Positions 25,652 to 35,679 of a stretch of DNA of 64,000 nt are shown piece by piece. This DNA is from JBKECO01 sp047974745. GTDB lineage: Bacteria; Bacillota; Clostridia; Lachnospirales; Lachnospiraceae. Location: contig JBKECO010000006.1 in the NCBI GenBank assembly GCA_047974745.1, forward strand, positions 1-64,000, in the 5' to 3' direction. A program made the position numbers and the translations under genes. The number at the start of each line of letters is the position of its first letter. The first letter of the stretch is position 1. The notes under the pieces are model-generated. The model was given only the letters and a program-made list of their open reading frames with translations. It ran no database searches and had not been told where the DNA came from.

Positions 25652-26464
25652 ATGACAGACTTTACGCAAAATAACACAAGCAATTCCATTGAATATGCCC
25701 CAAAAAAGGCTGGAATTCCAGGGAGCACTCTGAAGCTGATAGCCATTTTCACCATGCTGATCGATCATATCGCAGCTTCCTTTTTGAATGGTTATCTGAC
25801 ACTATATGCAGCCTCCGAATCACCAGATCCTTCTGTATTAAATCAACTTTATCTTCTCTATACTATTATGCGACTGATTGGCAGGATCGCTTTCCCCATC
25901 TTTTGTTTTCTACTTGTTGAAGGCTTTATACATACCAGGAATCCCTATAAATACGGCATTCGCCTGTTCTTATTCGCTTTGATTTCTGAGTTTCCCTTCG
26001 ACCTTGCATTTTCCGGTGAGCTCTTTGACTGGAGTCATCAGAATGTATATTTTACACTTTTCCTCGGGCTGGCTGCGATCTATGCTATGCAGTACATCGA
26101 GAAAAAGCTGAGTCTGAGTCATATGGCCAGCGCAGTGAGCAATATCGGTGTTCTAATACCCTTTATGCTATTAGCAGGTGTCATGAAAACAGACTATAGT
26201 GCCTTTGGTGTAATGACGATCGCTGTTATATACTTTTTGAGAAGCCAGAAGGTCATCGCAATGATCACTGCCAATATCTGTCTGACTGTCATGTCCTTAT
26301 TTGAGATTTCTGGATTTCTGTCTGTCATTGCAGTGAAATTCTATAATGGCGAACGCGGTCTGTCCTTGAAATATGTTTTTTACCTGTTTTATCCTGTACA
26401 CTTGTTCCTGCTCTATCTCCTATGCGTTGCGGCCGGAATTTATTCCTTTCCTTTTACAGTGTAG
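25652..26464 (+). CDS. TraX family membrane protein
   Basis: A 270-residue protein with about eight hydrophobic helices. The opening GSTLKLIAIFTMLIDHIAA, the RLIGRIAFPIFCFLLVEGF segment and the FYPVHL ending are TraX-family marks. TraX of the F plasmid acetylates pilin; chromosomal homologues are frequent in clostridia and are presumed membrane acyltransferases acting on an unknown substrate. No conjugation gene lies nearby. RBS AAAGG. Its 3' end overlaps the convergent antiporter gene by 11 nt. Confidence 0.87.
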   Translation: MTDFTQNNTSNSIEYAPKKAGIPGSTLKLIAIFTMLIDHIAASFLNGYLTLYAASESPDPSVLNQLYLLYTIMRLIGRIAFPIFCFLLVEGFIHTRNPYKYGIRLFLFALISEFPFDLAFSGELFDWSHQNVYFTLFLGLAAIYAMQYIEKKLSLSHMASAVSNIGVLIPFMLLAGVMKTDYSAFGVMTIAVIYFLRSQKVIAMITANICLTVMSLFEISGFLSVIAVKFYNGERGLSLKYVFYLFYPVHLFLLYLLCVAAGIYSFPFTV

Positions 26465-27671
26465 CCTTTTGGTTCTCAGTAACATCATCATGATAGGGAT
26501 CCTTCTTCATAACGATTTTCAACAGGATCGGTGTAAGCAGTGTAGTTACAATAACCACAAATACGATGGGTGCAAAAAGGGAATCACTCAGCAGACCATA
26601 GCTGTAGCCCTTTTGCGCAACGATCAGCGCCACCTCACCTCTTGAAATCATTCCAACTCCAACTTCAAGGGCATGTCTTTTTCTGTAGCCGCAGATCCTC
26701 GCTCCAGCACCACAGCCCAGAACTTTTGTTAGAATGGCAACGATCAGAAGTGCCAGTGAAAACAAGATCATATAGGGTGACATTCCACTCAGGGATGTTT
26801 TAAAACCAATGCTGGCAAAAAAGATCGGCGAAAAGATCAAATAGGATGGAATCTCAACTCTTCGCTTGATATAGGCACTGACCTTCATATTGCATAGCAT
26901 CAGCCCGGCAAAATAAGCTCCGGTGATATCAGCAATTTCAAAAAATTCTTCTGATAAAAACGCAAGGATAAAGCAGAAAGAAACCGCCAAAATAACGGTA
27001 CGCCTTTTGTTATCCTCCATCTCAATGATATGTCGAAATCTCGAAACGATAAATGCAACCATTGCCATAAATATAAAATAAACAAATATTTTCATCATTA
27101 CAAAGGCAGGGTGTGTCTCCGATCCCTGCATACTCGTCACGATCGTCAGGACTATAATACCTAGAATGTCATCAATAATAGCAGCACCTAGAATTGTACA
27201 GCCTACCTTTCCCCTGAACTTTCCAAGTTCACGAAGTGTCTCCACCGTAATACTAACTGATGTAGCCGTCAGTACAACACCGATAAAAATTCCTCTCATG
27301 ATCTGTAACGTGGACAGATCTCCTTTTGAGAAAAATAACAGATAGACACCAAATCCACCGATCAGAGGCAGCAGCACCCCAAGGCATGCTATAATAGCAG
27401 AAGCTTTTCCATTCTTCTTCAGTTCCTTTAAATCTGTCTCCAGACCTGCATTGAACATGAGGAGAATGACTCCTAGCTCAGCCATATTATATAAAAAAAT
27501 ACCGTTATCCCCTTCTAACGATATCAGATTCAGCACAGATGGTCCAAGAATGATTCCCGCAGTCAAAGCCCCGACAACAGCCGGCATATGTACTCTTCTT
27601 GAAAAAATACCAAATACTTTTGTTGAGATTAAAATAACTGCAAGATATACTAAAAACTCATAAGATTCCAT
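26454..27671 (-). CDS. CPA2-type cation/proton antiporter
   Basis: A 405-residue membrane protein with about 12 helices and the Kef/NapA-like architecture (TAGIILGP, VLTATSVSITVETL, AAIIDDILGI, SRGEVALIVA). The IIDD pair matches the ion-binding aspartates of electrogenic CPA2 exchangers, which suggests Na+/H+ exchange. No C-terminal TrkA domain is present. It acts in pH and cation balance. Single gene; it ends convergent with traX, sharing 11 nt that hold both stop codons. Confidence 0.9.
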   Translation of the reverse strand: MESYEFLVYLAVILISTKVFGIFSRRVHMPAVVGALTAGIILGPSVLNLISLEGDNGIFLYNMAELGVILLMFNAGLETDLKELKKNGKASAIIACLGVLLPLIGGFGVYLLFFSKGDLSTLQIMRGIFIGVVLTATSVSITVETLRELGKFRGKVGCTILGAAIIDDILGIIVLTIVTSMQGSETHPAFVMMKIFVYFIFMAMVAFIVSRFRHIIEMEDNKRRTVILAVSFCFILAFLSEEFFEIADITGAYFAGLMLCNMKVSAYIKRRVEIPSYLIFSPIFFASIGFKTSLSGMSPYMILFSLALLIVAILTKVLGCGAGARICGYRKRHALEVGVGMISRGEVALIVAQKGYSYGLLSDSLFAPIVFVVIVTTLLTPILLKIVMKKDPYHDDVTENQKATL

Positions 27672-27725
27672 GATTTTCCCCCTGTAAAAACAAACACACT
27701 ACTTATATGATAGCTATTTATCCTT

Positions 27726-28523
27726 TCAGTTGCAAGATGAAATCAAAAGTTGCCCACAAAGGCGGCACTTGTCATTGCCTGGAAGGCTGTTAAAGATCTG
27801 CACTTCTCCATGAACCAGTGAAGTGTTTAACATATCAGTTATCTTTAGTCTGCGCTGGGTCTCTCTTGCAGTTCCTGCCCCGCCATCATAAAGAGGAACA
27901 TCACCCAGAACCTTTCGGATCGCCTTTTTTGCAAAAGGAAAATGTGTGCAACCGAGAACGACACTTCCGATCTGTTCCCTGGAATAAGGCGAAAATAAAG
28001 ACTCCAGATATTGATGCAGCCGATCGGAATTCAGCTCTCCCCGTTCAATGAACTCCACCAGTTCGGGACTTGGAATGCTGGTGATTACAGCCTGATCCTG
28101 ATAACTTTGCATAAGAGTCGCAAATTTTTGCTCACGTAAAGTCATCGGTGTTGCCAGTACCAGAATTCTGCTGCCATCTCCTGCCTCCACTGCAGGTTTG
28201 AGTGCCGGTTCGATTCCTATGACCGGCAGCTGATACTGATCCCTCAGCAGCTCGATCGCCGCACTTGTAGCCGTATTGCAGGCGATCACAATTGCTTTTG
28301 CACCTTTCTGGATCAGTGAATTTGTATGCTGCAGTGTCAGCTCTCTCACCTCATCTAGACTCTTCGTTCCATATGGCGCATTCTCTGAATCTCCAAAATA
28401 AATATAGTTCTCATTCGGCATAAGTTCGACAAGTGCCTTCAGGACACTGATTCCACCCACTCCAGAATCAAATACAGCGATCGGATTCTCTCTGTTGCTA
28501 GACATTGTTTGTTTATCAGGCAT
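27726..28523 (-). CDS. murI: Glutamate racemase
   Basis: A 265-residue cofactor-independent racemase that supplies D-glutamate for peptidoglycan. The two catalytic cysteines are in IACNTATS and LGCTHFPF, and the N-terminal motif is FDSGVGGISVLK. I start at ATG 28523, which has a GGAAGGG site; the frame extends 13 residues further but runs into the hairpin of the upstream gene. The C-terminus has a CRLCGQ segment, a small addition with a Cys-x-x-Cys pair. Confidence 0.94.
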   Translation of the reverse strand: MPDKQTMSSNRENPIAVFDSGVGGISVLKALVELMPNENYIYFGDSENAPYGTKSLDEVRELTLQHTNSLIQKGAKAIVIACNTATSAAIELLRDQYQLPVIGIEPALKPAVEAGDGSRILVLATPMTLREQKFATLMQSYQDQAVITSIPSPELVEFIERGELNSDRLHQYLESLFSPYSREQIGSVVLGCTHFPFAKKAIRKVLGDVPLYDGGAGTARETQRRLKITDMLNTSLVHGEVQIFNSLPGNDKCRLCGQLLISSCN

Positions 28524-28551
28524 TTCAAATTCCCTTCCAACCATTGATAAA

Positions 28552-28585
28552 ACGAAGCCCACACATGTAACTGCGTGGACTTCGT
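28552..28585 (-). terminator. Hairpin terminator upstream of murI
   Basis: ACGAAG-C-CCAC pairs with GTGG-A-CTTCGT with one mismatch around a 12-nt loop; on the minus strand a short TTTT follows. It is placed just beyond the stop of the DUF6106-like gene. The weak T run makes it a leaky terminator. Confidence 0.5.
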
Positions 28586-28589
28586 AACA

Positions 28590-29090
28590 TTAGAGCTTTA
28601 CCTTTTGCGGATATTTCTCTCTGATTTTCGTAAGCATCTCTTCATCTGGCTCGAAAAAGATCAGCTTCTTATTCCCTGACTGATTTACATGAATCACATA
28701 TTTTTTTCCATTTTCCATTCCGCTGGATACATCCTTTTTGGAAAGCTGCGGATCCTTTTCCAGATTGAACATCCTTGGATCTGATGCCGGTATCATCTCG
28801 ATCACATCATCCATACGCAGAGTATACACCTTCTTACGACGTCTCTTATCTGTAATTCTGTCGATCGTCAGATCCCCATCAAAATAAAAATATTCATATT
28901 CAATTCCGGAATGCAGCCATACGATCCAGAGCAGTACAGCAAGTACAGCAAATGGAAGAAAAAAAAGTCCCGGAATCAATACTGTGCCAGCTGCCGCTGC
29001 AATCGTCAAGCCTAGAAGAATGTAGCGGATCACCAGATTCGTTGTAGTTGGTTTTGCCTTAATCAGCACTGTCTTTTGAAAATCATACAT
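28590..29090 (-). CDS. Membrane protein, DUF6106-like
   Basis: A 166-residue protein with two adjacent membrane helices (about residues 22-40 and 42-60) followed by a cytoplasmic domain of about 100 residues that contains basic RRRKKVYTLRMDDV and ends in a region with FEPDEEMLTKI. It resembles the DUF6106 family of Lachnospiraceae; no function is assigned. It follows the SseB-type gene on the same strand with a 30-nt gap. Confidence 0.75.
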   Translation of the reverse strand: MYDFQKTVLIKAKPTTTNLVIRYILLGLTIAAAAGTVLIPGLFFLPFAVLAVLLWIVWLHSGIEYEYFYFDGDLTIDRITDKRRRKKVYTLRMDDVIEMIPASDPRMFNLEKDPQLSKKDVSSGMENGKKYVIHVNQSGNKKLIFFEPDEEMLTKIREKYPQKVKL

Positions 29091-29120
29091 TGTATTTCTT
29101 CACCTTATCCTTCTTATAAG

Positions 29121-30083
29121 CTAATCCACCTGGTTCTGCTCATTCTGTATCAGTTCCATGATTCTGGAAATCTCTGCGCCTTCTACCGGAGCCGGTCCAT
29201 ACACGGTATGTCTGCCCTCAGAATCCACACTTCCCAGGTTCAGCTCTCCCTTATCTCTGCCCTTTTCAATGGTAAAATAATGCACTTCTCCTGAGACAGG
29301 GTTGTTGGTAATATAGATTCGGTAACAAAGCAAAGCTGCTGTTTTGATTTCAGGCAGATCCACAACAGTCAGCTGCAGCTGTTCGGAAATATTAAGTGAC
29401 ATCAGATCGAATTCTGACTCCTGATAAGGACAAAGCTTACCATCTGTGAAAACCGATTGATAGATCTCATGGATAAATCTCCCCTTCTTCGTCTTCAGTT
29501 CTTCCATGAAATTTGAGTTTTCATCAAAAAGACGTCTTGGTATCTCACTGAATTCCGCTTTCTGTCTCAGCATGACCTGAATCTGCTGAGGTGTCATCTG
29601 GGTCTGATTGATCTGCTGTTTCCCTGCTTCAACAGCCTCTTCCTCTTTGCGGATCGCAGTCAGAAGGTCCTTATTAAATAACAGATTTTCTGAAAAAGGA
29701 TTCAATACGATTCCACTGATGTTCATCTTCTCGTTCAATGCCAATAAATAAGCTCCTCGAAATGGCATATTCATCATGATATCCGACTTGGGTTCCTTTG
29801 GTATCTGTGGTGCTGATGTATAGATGGCCAGAAAGGTGAGTCCCTCTTTATTCTTTATGATCGTTGGTGCAGGTTTTATATGTTCCGGCAGCTTGAACTG
29901 CGCTCCGGGATTCTGTTTAGACTGTGCCTGTATCAACTTTCTATCCTCTTCTGACTGTACCAAGGCTGGAACAAGAAACACTGTTCTTCTCGCCTGATCG
30001 ATCAATAGCCGCAGATTTTCTTTGGAAGGATCTGCCTTATACTGTTTCATGAGTTCTTCTGTTCTTTGCGCTTCCTGATTCAT
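29121..30083 (-). CDS. SseB family protein
   Basis: A 320-residue protein beginning MNQEAQRTEELMKQY. It contains the SseB-type N-terminal domain (FLAIYTSAPQIP, RGAYLLALNEK, GIVLNPFSENLLFNKDLL) and a C-terminal part with VVDLPEIKTAALLCYR. SseB-domain proteins are known from enhanced serine sensitivity in E. coli; the role in clostridia is unknown. Start 30083 is chosen for its GGAG site; the open frame continues 23 residues upstream without one. Confidence 0.82.
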   Translation of the reverse strand: MNQEAQRTEELMKQYKADPSKENLRLLIDQARRTVFLVPALVQSEEDRKLIQAQSKQNPGAQFKLPEHIKPAPTIIKNKEGLTFLAIYTSAPQIPKEPKSDIMMNMPFRGAYLLALNEKMNISGIVLNPFSENLLFNKDLLTAIRKEEEAVEAGKQQINQTQMTPQQIQVMLRQKAEFSEIPRRLFDENSNFMEELKTKKGRFIHEIYQSVFTDGKLCPYQESEFDLMSLNISEQLQLTVVDLPEIKTAALLCYRIYITNNPVSGEVHYFTIEKGRDKGELNLGSVDSEGRHTVYGPAPVEGAEISRIMELIQNEQNQVD

Positions 30084-30169
30084 TCTGCTTCTCCATATCT
30101 TCCTGAATTTCGCTGATGGGACTATTATAACATGTCGAATACGAAAACGCACGGAAAGTTATTTCAAAA

Positions 30170-32431
30170 TCACGAGCCGCTCTGTATCACACGGATTTTC
30201 GTCCAGCCCGGTAAAAGCTGTACCTGCTGCTCCTCTCCATTGAAAAACAGCTTCCTGCTTTGTTTTCTCCCTGACCAGATGGACAGCTCCCTTACCTTTT
30301 GATCTTTCCAGGAAACATCTGCCTTCAGCCCACCTTTTACGTACACCACCAATCTGCCATCCGGAAAACTCCTGGGAATTGCCGGAAGGAACCGAACCAT
30401 TTCATCATGACCTTGAACCAGCATCTCCGTAAGTCCCATGGTAAGCCCTGTATTGCCATCCAGTTCATACACATGATCAAATGCGCCTGCTCCTCTTGTA
30501 GGTGGATGATAGATCATGCCGTTTGGCTCTCTTAGTTTTGAAAGCATATCTTGGACATGTGCATATGCCTTCTCACCATTCCATAATCTCGCCTCATACA
30601 AAAGCAGCAAGGATCGTGCCCAGCCAGTATCTTCCCAGTTCTCCTTCGGTGTCAGCTTCTGAATCAGTGTATGTTCGATAGCTTCGGCAAGTTCAGGTGT
30701 TTTATCAGGTGTGATCTGTGCAAATGGGAACAGACCCAGCAAGTGACTTGTATGTCGGTGCTGCCGATCTGGAATAATGAAATCTGTATCATATTCAGCC
30801 AGTGTTCCATCCTCACGTATTCTATATGGCAGAAGCTTTGGGAGTATTCCTGCAACAGCTTTTATCATTGCAGGGTCAGACACTTCACTGTCCGACAATT
30901 CTTCTGCTGCCTTCAGGTAGATCTGGAACAGTTCTCGGATCATAATGATCTCATAAGTGCATCCCATGCTGATCTGAAAGGTCTCTCCTTCCCAAAGAAA
31001 TGAGTTTTCCGGGGAAATAGATGGTCCACTTGTATAGATCCCATCTTCCCTCTGATACACATAAGCGGTAAAAAATCGAACCATTTCCTCAAGAAGAGGG
31101 AATACTTCTTCCTTCAGGAATGTTTTCTCTCCAGTATATAAATACTCCTCCCAGTATTGCATAAAAAGCCACAACCCACCAGTCGGACAAGGAGCGATGG
31201 GGGAAGCCCAGTAGGGCGCTGCAAATCCCCATGCATTGGAAACCAGTTCAGCGACCCAGCCCGGTCTTCCATAGGATAGCTTTGCACATTCTCTGCCATT
31301 TGGAATCAACGACTTCTCCATCCATCGATACAGCGGTCTTTGTGAATCCAGCATCCCCATTGCACCACTGATCCAATAGTTCATCTGTGTATTGATATCC
31401 AGATGCATATCGCAGGTCCAGCCAATATTGCATGCAACACTATCGTTCCAAATGCCCTGCAGATGAGCAGGCAGTATGGAATCCTTCCTGGAAGAAGACA
31501 GCAGGAGATATTTTCCATAGGCAAAAGAAGTCTCCAACAGATAGGTTTCTTCCGACTTTTGCTCGAACTGAAGTAACGTCTTCTCCATAAGTGGAACAAA
31601 ATCCCTTTTGTGTCTTTCTTTGAGTTCCTTGAAGCTGAAGCCTGATGTCCGTTCATATTGCTGCTTCACAGCCAATTGACCAGCTTCATATTCCAGCTGC
31701 TGATTCGCATTTTTTTCATCATAGATAAAATCTGTTGCAAAAAATACACGTATTGTGGAGCATTTTGCATTTCTCACAAACATATTTCCATCCACAGCCT
31801 CAAGCTCACCATCAGAGCTGACAACGATCAGTCCATCCAGCATCGTACCGCAATTTTTATCACAATGCATCGTTTCATAGGCATATTCCTTCAATGTGAT
31901 CTTATTGCCCTCACTATAATGGGTTCCTGTATGATTCATAGATTCCCATGTAATACTATAATCCTGGGATTCCTCACTTTTTATCTCCATTGCAAACAAG
32001 CGATCGGGACTGGAGGTAAACATCTTTTCCACGAGTCCGGATCTTTTGTTTGTCACGATTCCTGTCCTTAAATTCAAATTTCTTGTAACTTTGGAATCCG
32101 AATTCTGCTTCAGATATCTGATTTTCATTTTTCCGACTGGGAGATTTGTCCCATAATTTTCTCTTACACCGATAAAACTGTCTGCTTCTTCCTTGACTTT
32201 CTTATGATCCCCTTGAAGCGAAGCAAGCCGCATGCGCTCAAAAGCTTCGGCTGCATGCGGCTGGTTATGATTCCTGCTTCGTTCTCCGGAATAGAATGTA
32301 TTCTCGGAGAAAATAATTTCTTCATTAGGAAAGGAGCCAAATACCATGGCTCCCATGTGACCATTGCCAAGTGGATACGCTTCACCCCATCTATTCGCCG
32401 GCGTGTTCTGTCTCAACCTGAGATTTTTCAT
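30170..32431 (-). CDS. GH95 family glycoside hydrolase (alpha-fucosidase type)
   Basis: A 753-residue enzyme with the GH95 plan: N-terminal beta domain (ANRWGEAYPLGNGHMGAMVFG), an (alpha/alpha)6 barrel with LDINTQMNYW and the SPENSF segment bearing the likely acid Glu, and a C-terminal domain containing DGNTGLTMGLTEM. GH95 members mainly release alpha-1,2-linked L-fucose by inversion; some act on L-galactose. No signal peptide is seen, so it acts on imported oligosaccharides. It follows the sugar ABC permease gene by 70 nt on the same strand, fitting uptake then intracellular cleavage. Confidence 0.9.
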   Translation of the reverse strand: MKNLRLRQNTPANRWGEAYPLGNGHMGAMVFGSFPNEEIIFSENTFYSGERSRNHNQPHAAEAFERMRLASLQGDHKKVKEEADSFIGVRENYGTNLPVGKMKIRYLKQNSDSKVTRNLNLRTGIVTNKRSGLVEKMFTSSPDRLFAMEIKSEESQDYSITWESMNHTGTHYSEGNKITLKEYAYETMHCDKNCGTMLDGLIVVSSDGELEAVDGNMFVRNAKCSTIRVFFATDFIYDEKNANQQLEYEAGQLAVKQQYERTSGFSFKELKERHKRDFVPLMEKTLLQFEQKSEETYLLETSFAYGKYLLLSSSRKDSILPAHLQGIWNDSVACNIGWTCDMHLDINTQMNYWISGAMGMLDSQRPLYRWMEKSLIPNGRECAKLSYGRPGWVAELVSNAWGFAAPYWASPIAPCPTGGLWLFMQYWEEYLYTGEKTFLKEEVFPLLEEMVRFFTAYVYQREDGIYTSGPSISPENSFLWEGETFQISMGCTYEIIMIRELFQIYLKAAEELSDSEVSDPAMIKAVAGILPKLLPYRIREDGTLAEYDTDFIIPDRQHRHTSHLLGLFPFAQITPDKTPELAEAIEHTLIQKLTPKENWEDTGWARSLLLLYEARLWNGEKAYAHVQDMLSKLREPNGMIYHPPTRGAGAFDHVYELDGNTGLTMGLTEMLVQGHDEMVRFLPAIPRSFPDGRLVVYVKGGLKADVSWKDQKVRELSIWSGRKQSRKLFFNGEEQQVQLLPGWTKIRVIQSGS

Positions 32432-32501
32432 AGTCATTTCCTCTTATTCTATTTTTTATATCTTTTTTCATTCTTACTTACTATATTTAGGATTGTGATT
32501 C

Positions 32502-33326
32502 CTACTCTTTCACTGCACCTGATGTCAGACCACCAACGATGTATCTTTGACCGATCATATAGACAATGATGACTGGTATACAAGTCAGGACAATATCTGC
32601 AAAAATATACTGCCAGTTATTTGTATTTCTGCCAAAGAACTGATATACAGCCATTGTCATTGGAAACAGTTTGCTTGAACTTGACAGATACAGTGGTGTC
32701 AGGAAGTCACTCCATACTCCCATGAACTGAAGAATAAAACAAGTCACCAGAGTCGGTTTTAATAACGGCATAATGATCTTGAAGAACAGCCCCACCGGAC
32801 CGATTCCATCAATGACTGCTGCTTCATCCATCTCGACCGGTACTGATAATACAAAGTTCCTGATTGTGAATACACAGAAAGGAATCATGGCACTTAAAAA
32901 TGTGACGATTATTCCGATTCTGGTATTGGTCAAGTGAAAGACCTGCAGCACTCTTACCAAAGTAACATAGTTGATTGGAAAAAATAGTCCGCAAAGAACG
33001 AAGAAATATAAAAAGTTATTGACTTTCGTTCTTTTCCTGCACATGATGAATGCTGCCATCGCACAGATGATCACCCCTATTCCGGTGGCCAACAGTGCAT
33101 AAATCAAGCTGTTTGAAAATCCCTGTACCAGTTTTGCTTTTTCTATAACTTCCGGATAATTGGAAAATACCCATTCTGTTGGCAGCTTTAAATTCATTCT
33201 GGCTGCCTCCCCCTTCGTCTTGAAGGAGTTGATCAAAACCATGTAGAGCGGCAGCAGCACGATCAATCCGAGAATGACACACAGTGCATGCTTTAATATA
33301 CTTACGATTACTTTTTTTGCATCCAT
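32502..33326 (-). CDS. Carbohydrate ABC transporter permease (MalG type)
   Basis: A 274-residue permease with six predicted helices and the EAA loop (EMDEAAVIDGIGPVGLFFKIIMPL). CUT1-family subunit, pairing with the preceding permease. It starts one base after the upstream permease stop. No ATPase gene is present in the set, which is usual where a shared MsmX-type ATPase is used. Confidence 0.93.
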   Translation of the reverse strand: MDAKKVIVSILKHALCVILGLIVLLPLYMVLINSFKTKGEAARMNLKLPTEWVFSNYPEVIEKAKLVQGFSNSLIYALLATGIGVIICAMAAFIMCRKRTKVNNFLYFFVLCGLFFPINYVTLVRVLQVFHLTNTRIGIIVTFLSAMIPFCVFTIRNFVLSVPVEMDEAAVIDGIGPVGLFFKIIMPLLKPTLVTCFILQFMGVWSDFLTPLYLSSSSKLFPMTMAVYQFFGRNTNNWQYIFADIVLTCIPVIIVYMIGQRYIVGGLTSGAVKE

Positions 33327-33327
33327 A

Positions 33328-34209
33328 CTACTGCTGTACCTCCTGTCTGCTCATTACTTTTACGACCATGATACCTGCGAGTGCCGATACCACCAGGAGA
33401 ATTGCATTCATGGCTGTTGACATACCATACTGTCCATTCGAGTAGAGTTGGAATGCGTAAGTCGTCATAACTTCTGTCGCATGACCCGGACCACCATTCG
33501 TCAGAACGTATACAATATCAAATACCTTTAAACCGTACGTGATACCGAAAACCAAGTTGATCATGATTGCTCCAGACATCATTGGTAGTGTTACGTATCT
33601 GACTTTTTGCCAGAAGCCTGCTCCGTCGATATCCGCTGCTTCATAATAAGAAGTCGGAATCGTGTTCAGTCCAGCCAGAAAGATCGTCATGACATAACCG
33701 ATACCACGCCAGGCATCCACGCCATAGATGGATTTCCATACAATATCGAGATCAGAAAGCCATTTTTGTTTTAGAAATCCCATATGCAGGAAATCTAATG
33801 TTACATTTAGCAATCCGGTGTTGTAGCTAAGAACGGATTTGAATATAATACCAATAATAACAAACGGTAAAATGGAAGGCAGATAGAACAAGGTTCTGAA
33901 AAATCCCTGACCTTTAATTCCCTTCTGCAATAAAATTGCAAGGAAGAACGCTGGTACCAGCTTCACTATATTGGAAACAATCGTAAATTTTAATGTGTTA
34001 TAGATACCAAATGCATAGTCTTTATCCGATGTGAATATTTCCTTATAGTTCTCTAATCCCACAAAATTCAAACCATTTAATGTACTTCTAGCATTCCAGT
34101 CTGTAAATGAGTACACAATACCAAGCAAACTTGGAAATAGGAAGAAAATGACATAAAATGCAAGTGGTAAGATCAAAAACCACTGTGGATATATTTTTTT
34201 CTTGTTCAC
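33328..34209 (-). CDS. Carbohydrate ABC transporter permease (MalF type)
   Basis: A 293-residue permease with six helices and the EAA loop (SYYEAADIDGAGFWQKVRYVTLPMM). First permease of the pair and second gene of the unit after the binding protein, with a 44-nt gap. Family is CUT1, which imports oligosaccharides. Confidence 0.93.
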   Translation of the reverse strand: MNKKKIYPQWFLILPLAFYVIFFLFPSLLGIVYSFTDWNARSTLNGLNFVGLENYKEIFTSDKDYAFGIYNTLKFTIVSNIVKLVPAFFLAILLQKGIKGQGFFRTLFYLPSILPFVIIGIIFKSVLSYNTGLLNVTLDFLHMGFLKQKWLSDLDIVWKSIYGVDAWRGIGYVMTIFLAGLNTIPTSYYEAADIDGAGFWQKVRYVTLPMMSGAIMINLVFGITYGLKVFDIVYVLTNGGPGHATEVMTTYAFQLYSNGQYGMSTAMNAILLVVSALAGIMVVKVMSRQEVQQ

Positions 34210-34253
34210 ACTCTGCCTCCTAAAAACTGATCAACTACTATATTTTTATTGAA

Positions 34254-35642
34254 TTACTGCCAATTTGCATCTGCTGCAGTTTTCGCTGCTTCTGCACGAT
34301 TTGTATCCATATTTGCAAGTACTTCATCCACTGTTATGGTTCCCTGGCAGAATGCTACCATGTCTGCACCAAAATCCATCCAGTAATCATTCGTATATTT
34401 TGTACCTGTCTGCAATACAGAGGTTGTCATTTTTGAAGGATCTACTGTTGCTACAAAAGCTTCTTCTTCTGGCAGCCAGTGCTGAACCAGATTTTCATCT
34501 GTAACATCCAGATTTGTATAGTTTGGTGAGTTATCGAGGATCTCCTGTAAACTCTCGGTTGTAGTTACGAATTCAAAGAATGTCTTTACAAGTTCTTCGT
34601 GTGTAGTTCCTTTATATCCAAACATGGTAGGACCAGCTGGATTTGTAGGATACCAGGTGTTATCGCCAAGTGGCAGAAGGAACAAACCATATTCATCTTC
34701 TGATCCTGAGTCATCTTTGATCTGCTGGATGTAGCTTGAGTTTGCCATAGCCATTCCGATGGTTCTGTCGCCAAATTCATTTGCCATATTAGAAGAATCT
34801 GTACCGATCCAGTCTTCTCCAAGGTAACCAAGATCAGATAATTCTTTGAACTGGTTCAATACTTCTGTCATTTTTGCATCGCCAGCAAAGGTCTTTGAAT
34901 TATCGTTCAGACCGTCATACAGTCCAGGTGTAGCTTCCTCGTAAACTCCACCGATCTGGAAGAAAGAAAGCTGATGCTGCCATCCATCTGCACCAGGAAC
35001 GAACCAAGGTGTGATTCCAGCATCTGAAAGTGTTGCGCAAAGTGTTTTAAATTCTTCATATGTTGTTGGTACTGCTAGTCCCATTTCATCAAATAAAGAT
35101 TTGTTGTAGACCATAACATATTCAGGTGAATTATGCCAGATCTGCAGTCCGTATAATTTGTCCCCGCTCATACAAGAAGCCCATCTTGCTTCTGGCATAA
35201 CTGACTGCCATTCTGCTCCTGTAAAATCGATACAGTACTGTTCTGGATCAACGATAACTGAATCAATTGCAAAAGGATTGGACTGTATCCAGAAGATATC
35301 AGCATTTGTTCCTGTAGACAGTTTTGACTGCAAAATATCACTGTACTGATCTGCTGGAATTGTCTGCAGATCCACTGTTACATCATAAGTCTCTTCAAAT
35401 CTTGCGATTGTTGTATCATAGCGGTTATCCATCCATCCCGCAGATACGAGAATACTTAATTCCTCACCTGCAAAATCAGCGGATGCCTCTTCTGTGGATG
35501 CGTCAGCAGTCTCTGTGCCTGCATCTGCACTTTCACTTGTGCTGCTGTCTGTTGTGCTGTCTGTGCTGCTGCTTCCACAGCCTGCGAGCACTGCTGCTGT
35601 CATAAATGCTGTTAACATGATTGACAATACTTTTTTCTTCAT
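34254..35642 (-). CDS. Sugar ABC transporter substrate-binding lipoprotein
   Basis: A 462-residue extracellular lipoprotein. The signal peptide ends in the lipobox LAGC (Cys22), followed by a Ser/Thr/Ala/Glu linker and a family 1 solute-binding fold (AGWMDNRYDTTIARFEE, YNKSLFDEMGLAVPTTYEEF). It presumably captures a fucose-bearing or related oligosaccharide given the GH95 gene in the unit; that substrate link is inference. RBS AGGAGGG. Divergent from the YesM/YesN-type genes that probably control it. Confidence 0.92.
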   Translation of the reverse strand: MKKKVLSIMLTAFMTAAVLAGCGSSSTDSTTDSSTSESADAGTETADASTEEASADFAGEELSILVSAGWMDNRYDTTIARFEETYDVTVDLQTIPADQYSDILQSKLSTGTNADIFWIQSNPFAIDSVIVDPEQYCIDFTGAEWQSVMPEARWASCMSGDKLYGLQIWHNSPEYVMVYNKSLFDEMGLAVPTTYEEFKTLCATLSDAGITPWFVPGADGWQHQLSFFQIGGVYEEATPGLYDGLNDNSKTFAGDAKMTEVLNQFKELSDLGYLGEDWIGTDSSNMANEFGDRTIGMAMANSSYIQQIKDDSGSEDEYGLFLLPLGDNTWYPTNPAGPTMFGYKGTTHEELVKTFFEFVTTTESLQEILDNSPNYTNLDVTDENLVQHWLPEEEAFVATVDPSKMTTSVLQTGTKYTNDYWMDFGADMVAFCQGTITVDEVLANMDTNRAEAAKTAADANWQ

Positions 35643-35661
35643 AGAACCCTCCTATTATTTT

Positions 35662-35679
35662 CGATATAACCCCATATCG
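35662..35679. promoter_or_regulatory. Short palindrome upstream of the binding protein
   Basis: CGATAT and ATATCG flank AACCCC, 20-38 nt before the start codon, near the ribosome binding site. A possible operator in the 260-bp divergent region to the sensor kinase gene; no other clear element is seen there. Confidence 0.3.

Noticed and set aside
25652..26464. TraX taken as evidence of a conjugative element
   Set aside because: No relaxase, type IV secretion or integrase genes are nearby; TraX-family proteins are common on clostridial chromosomes.
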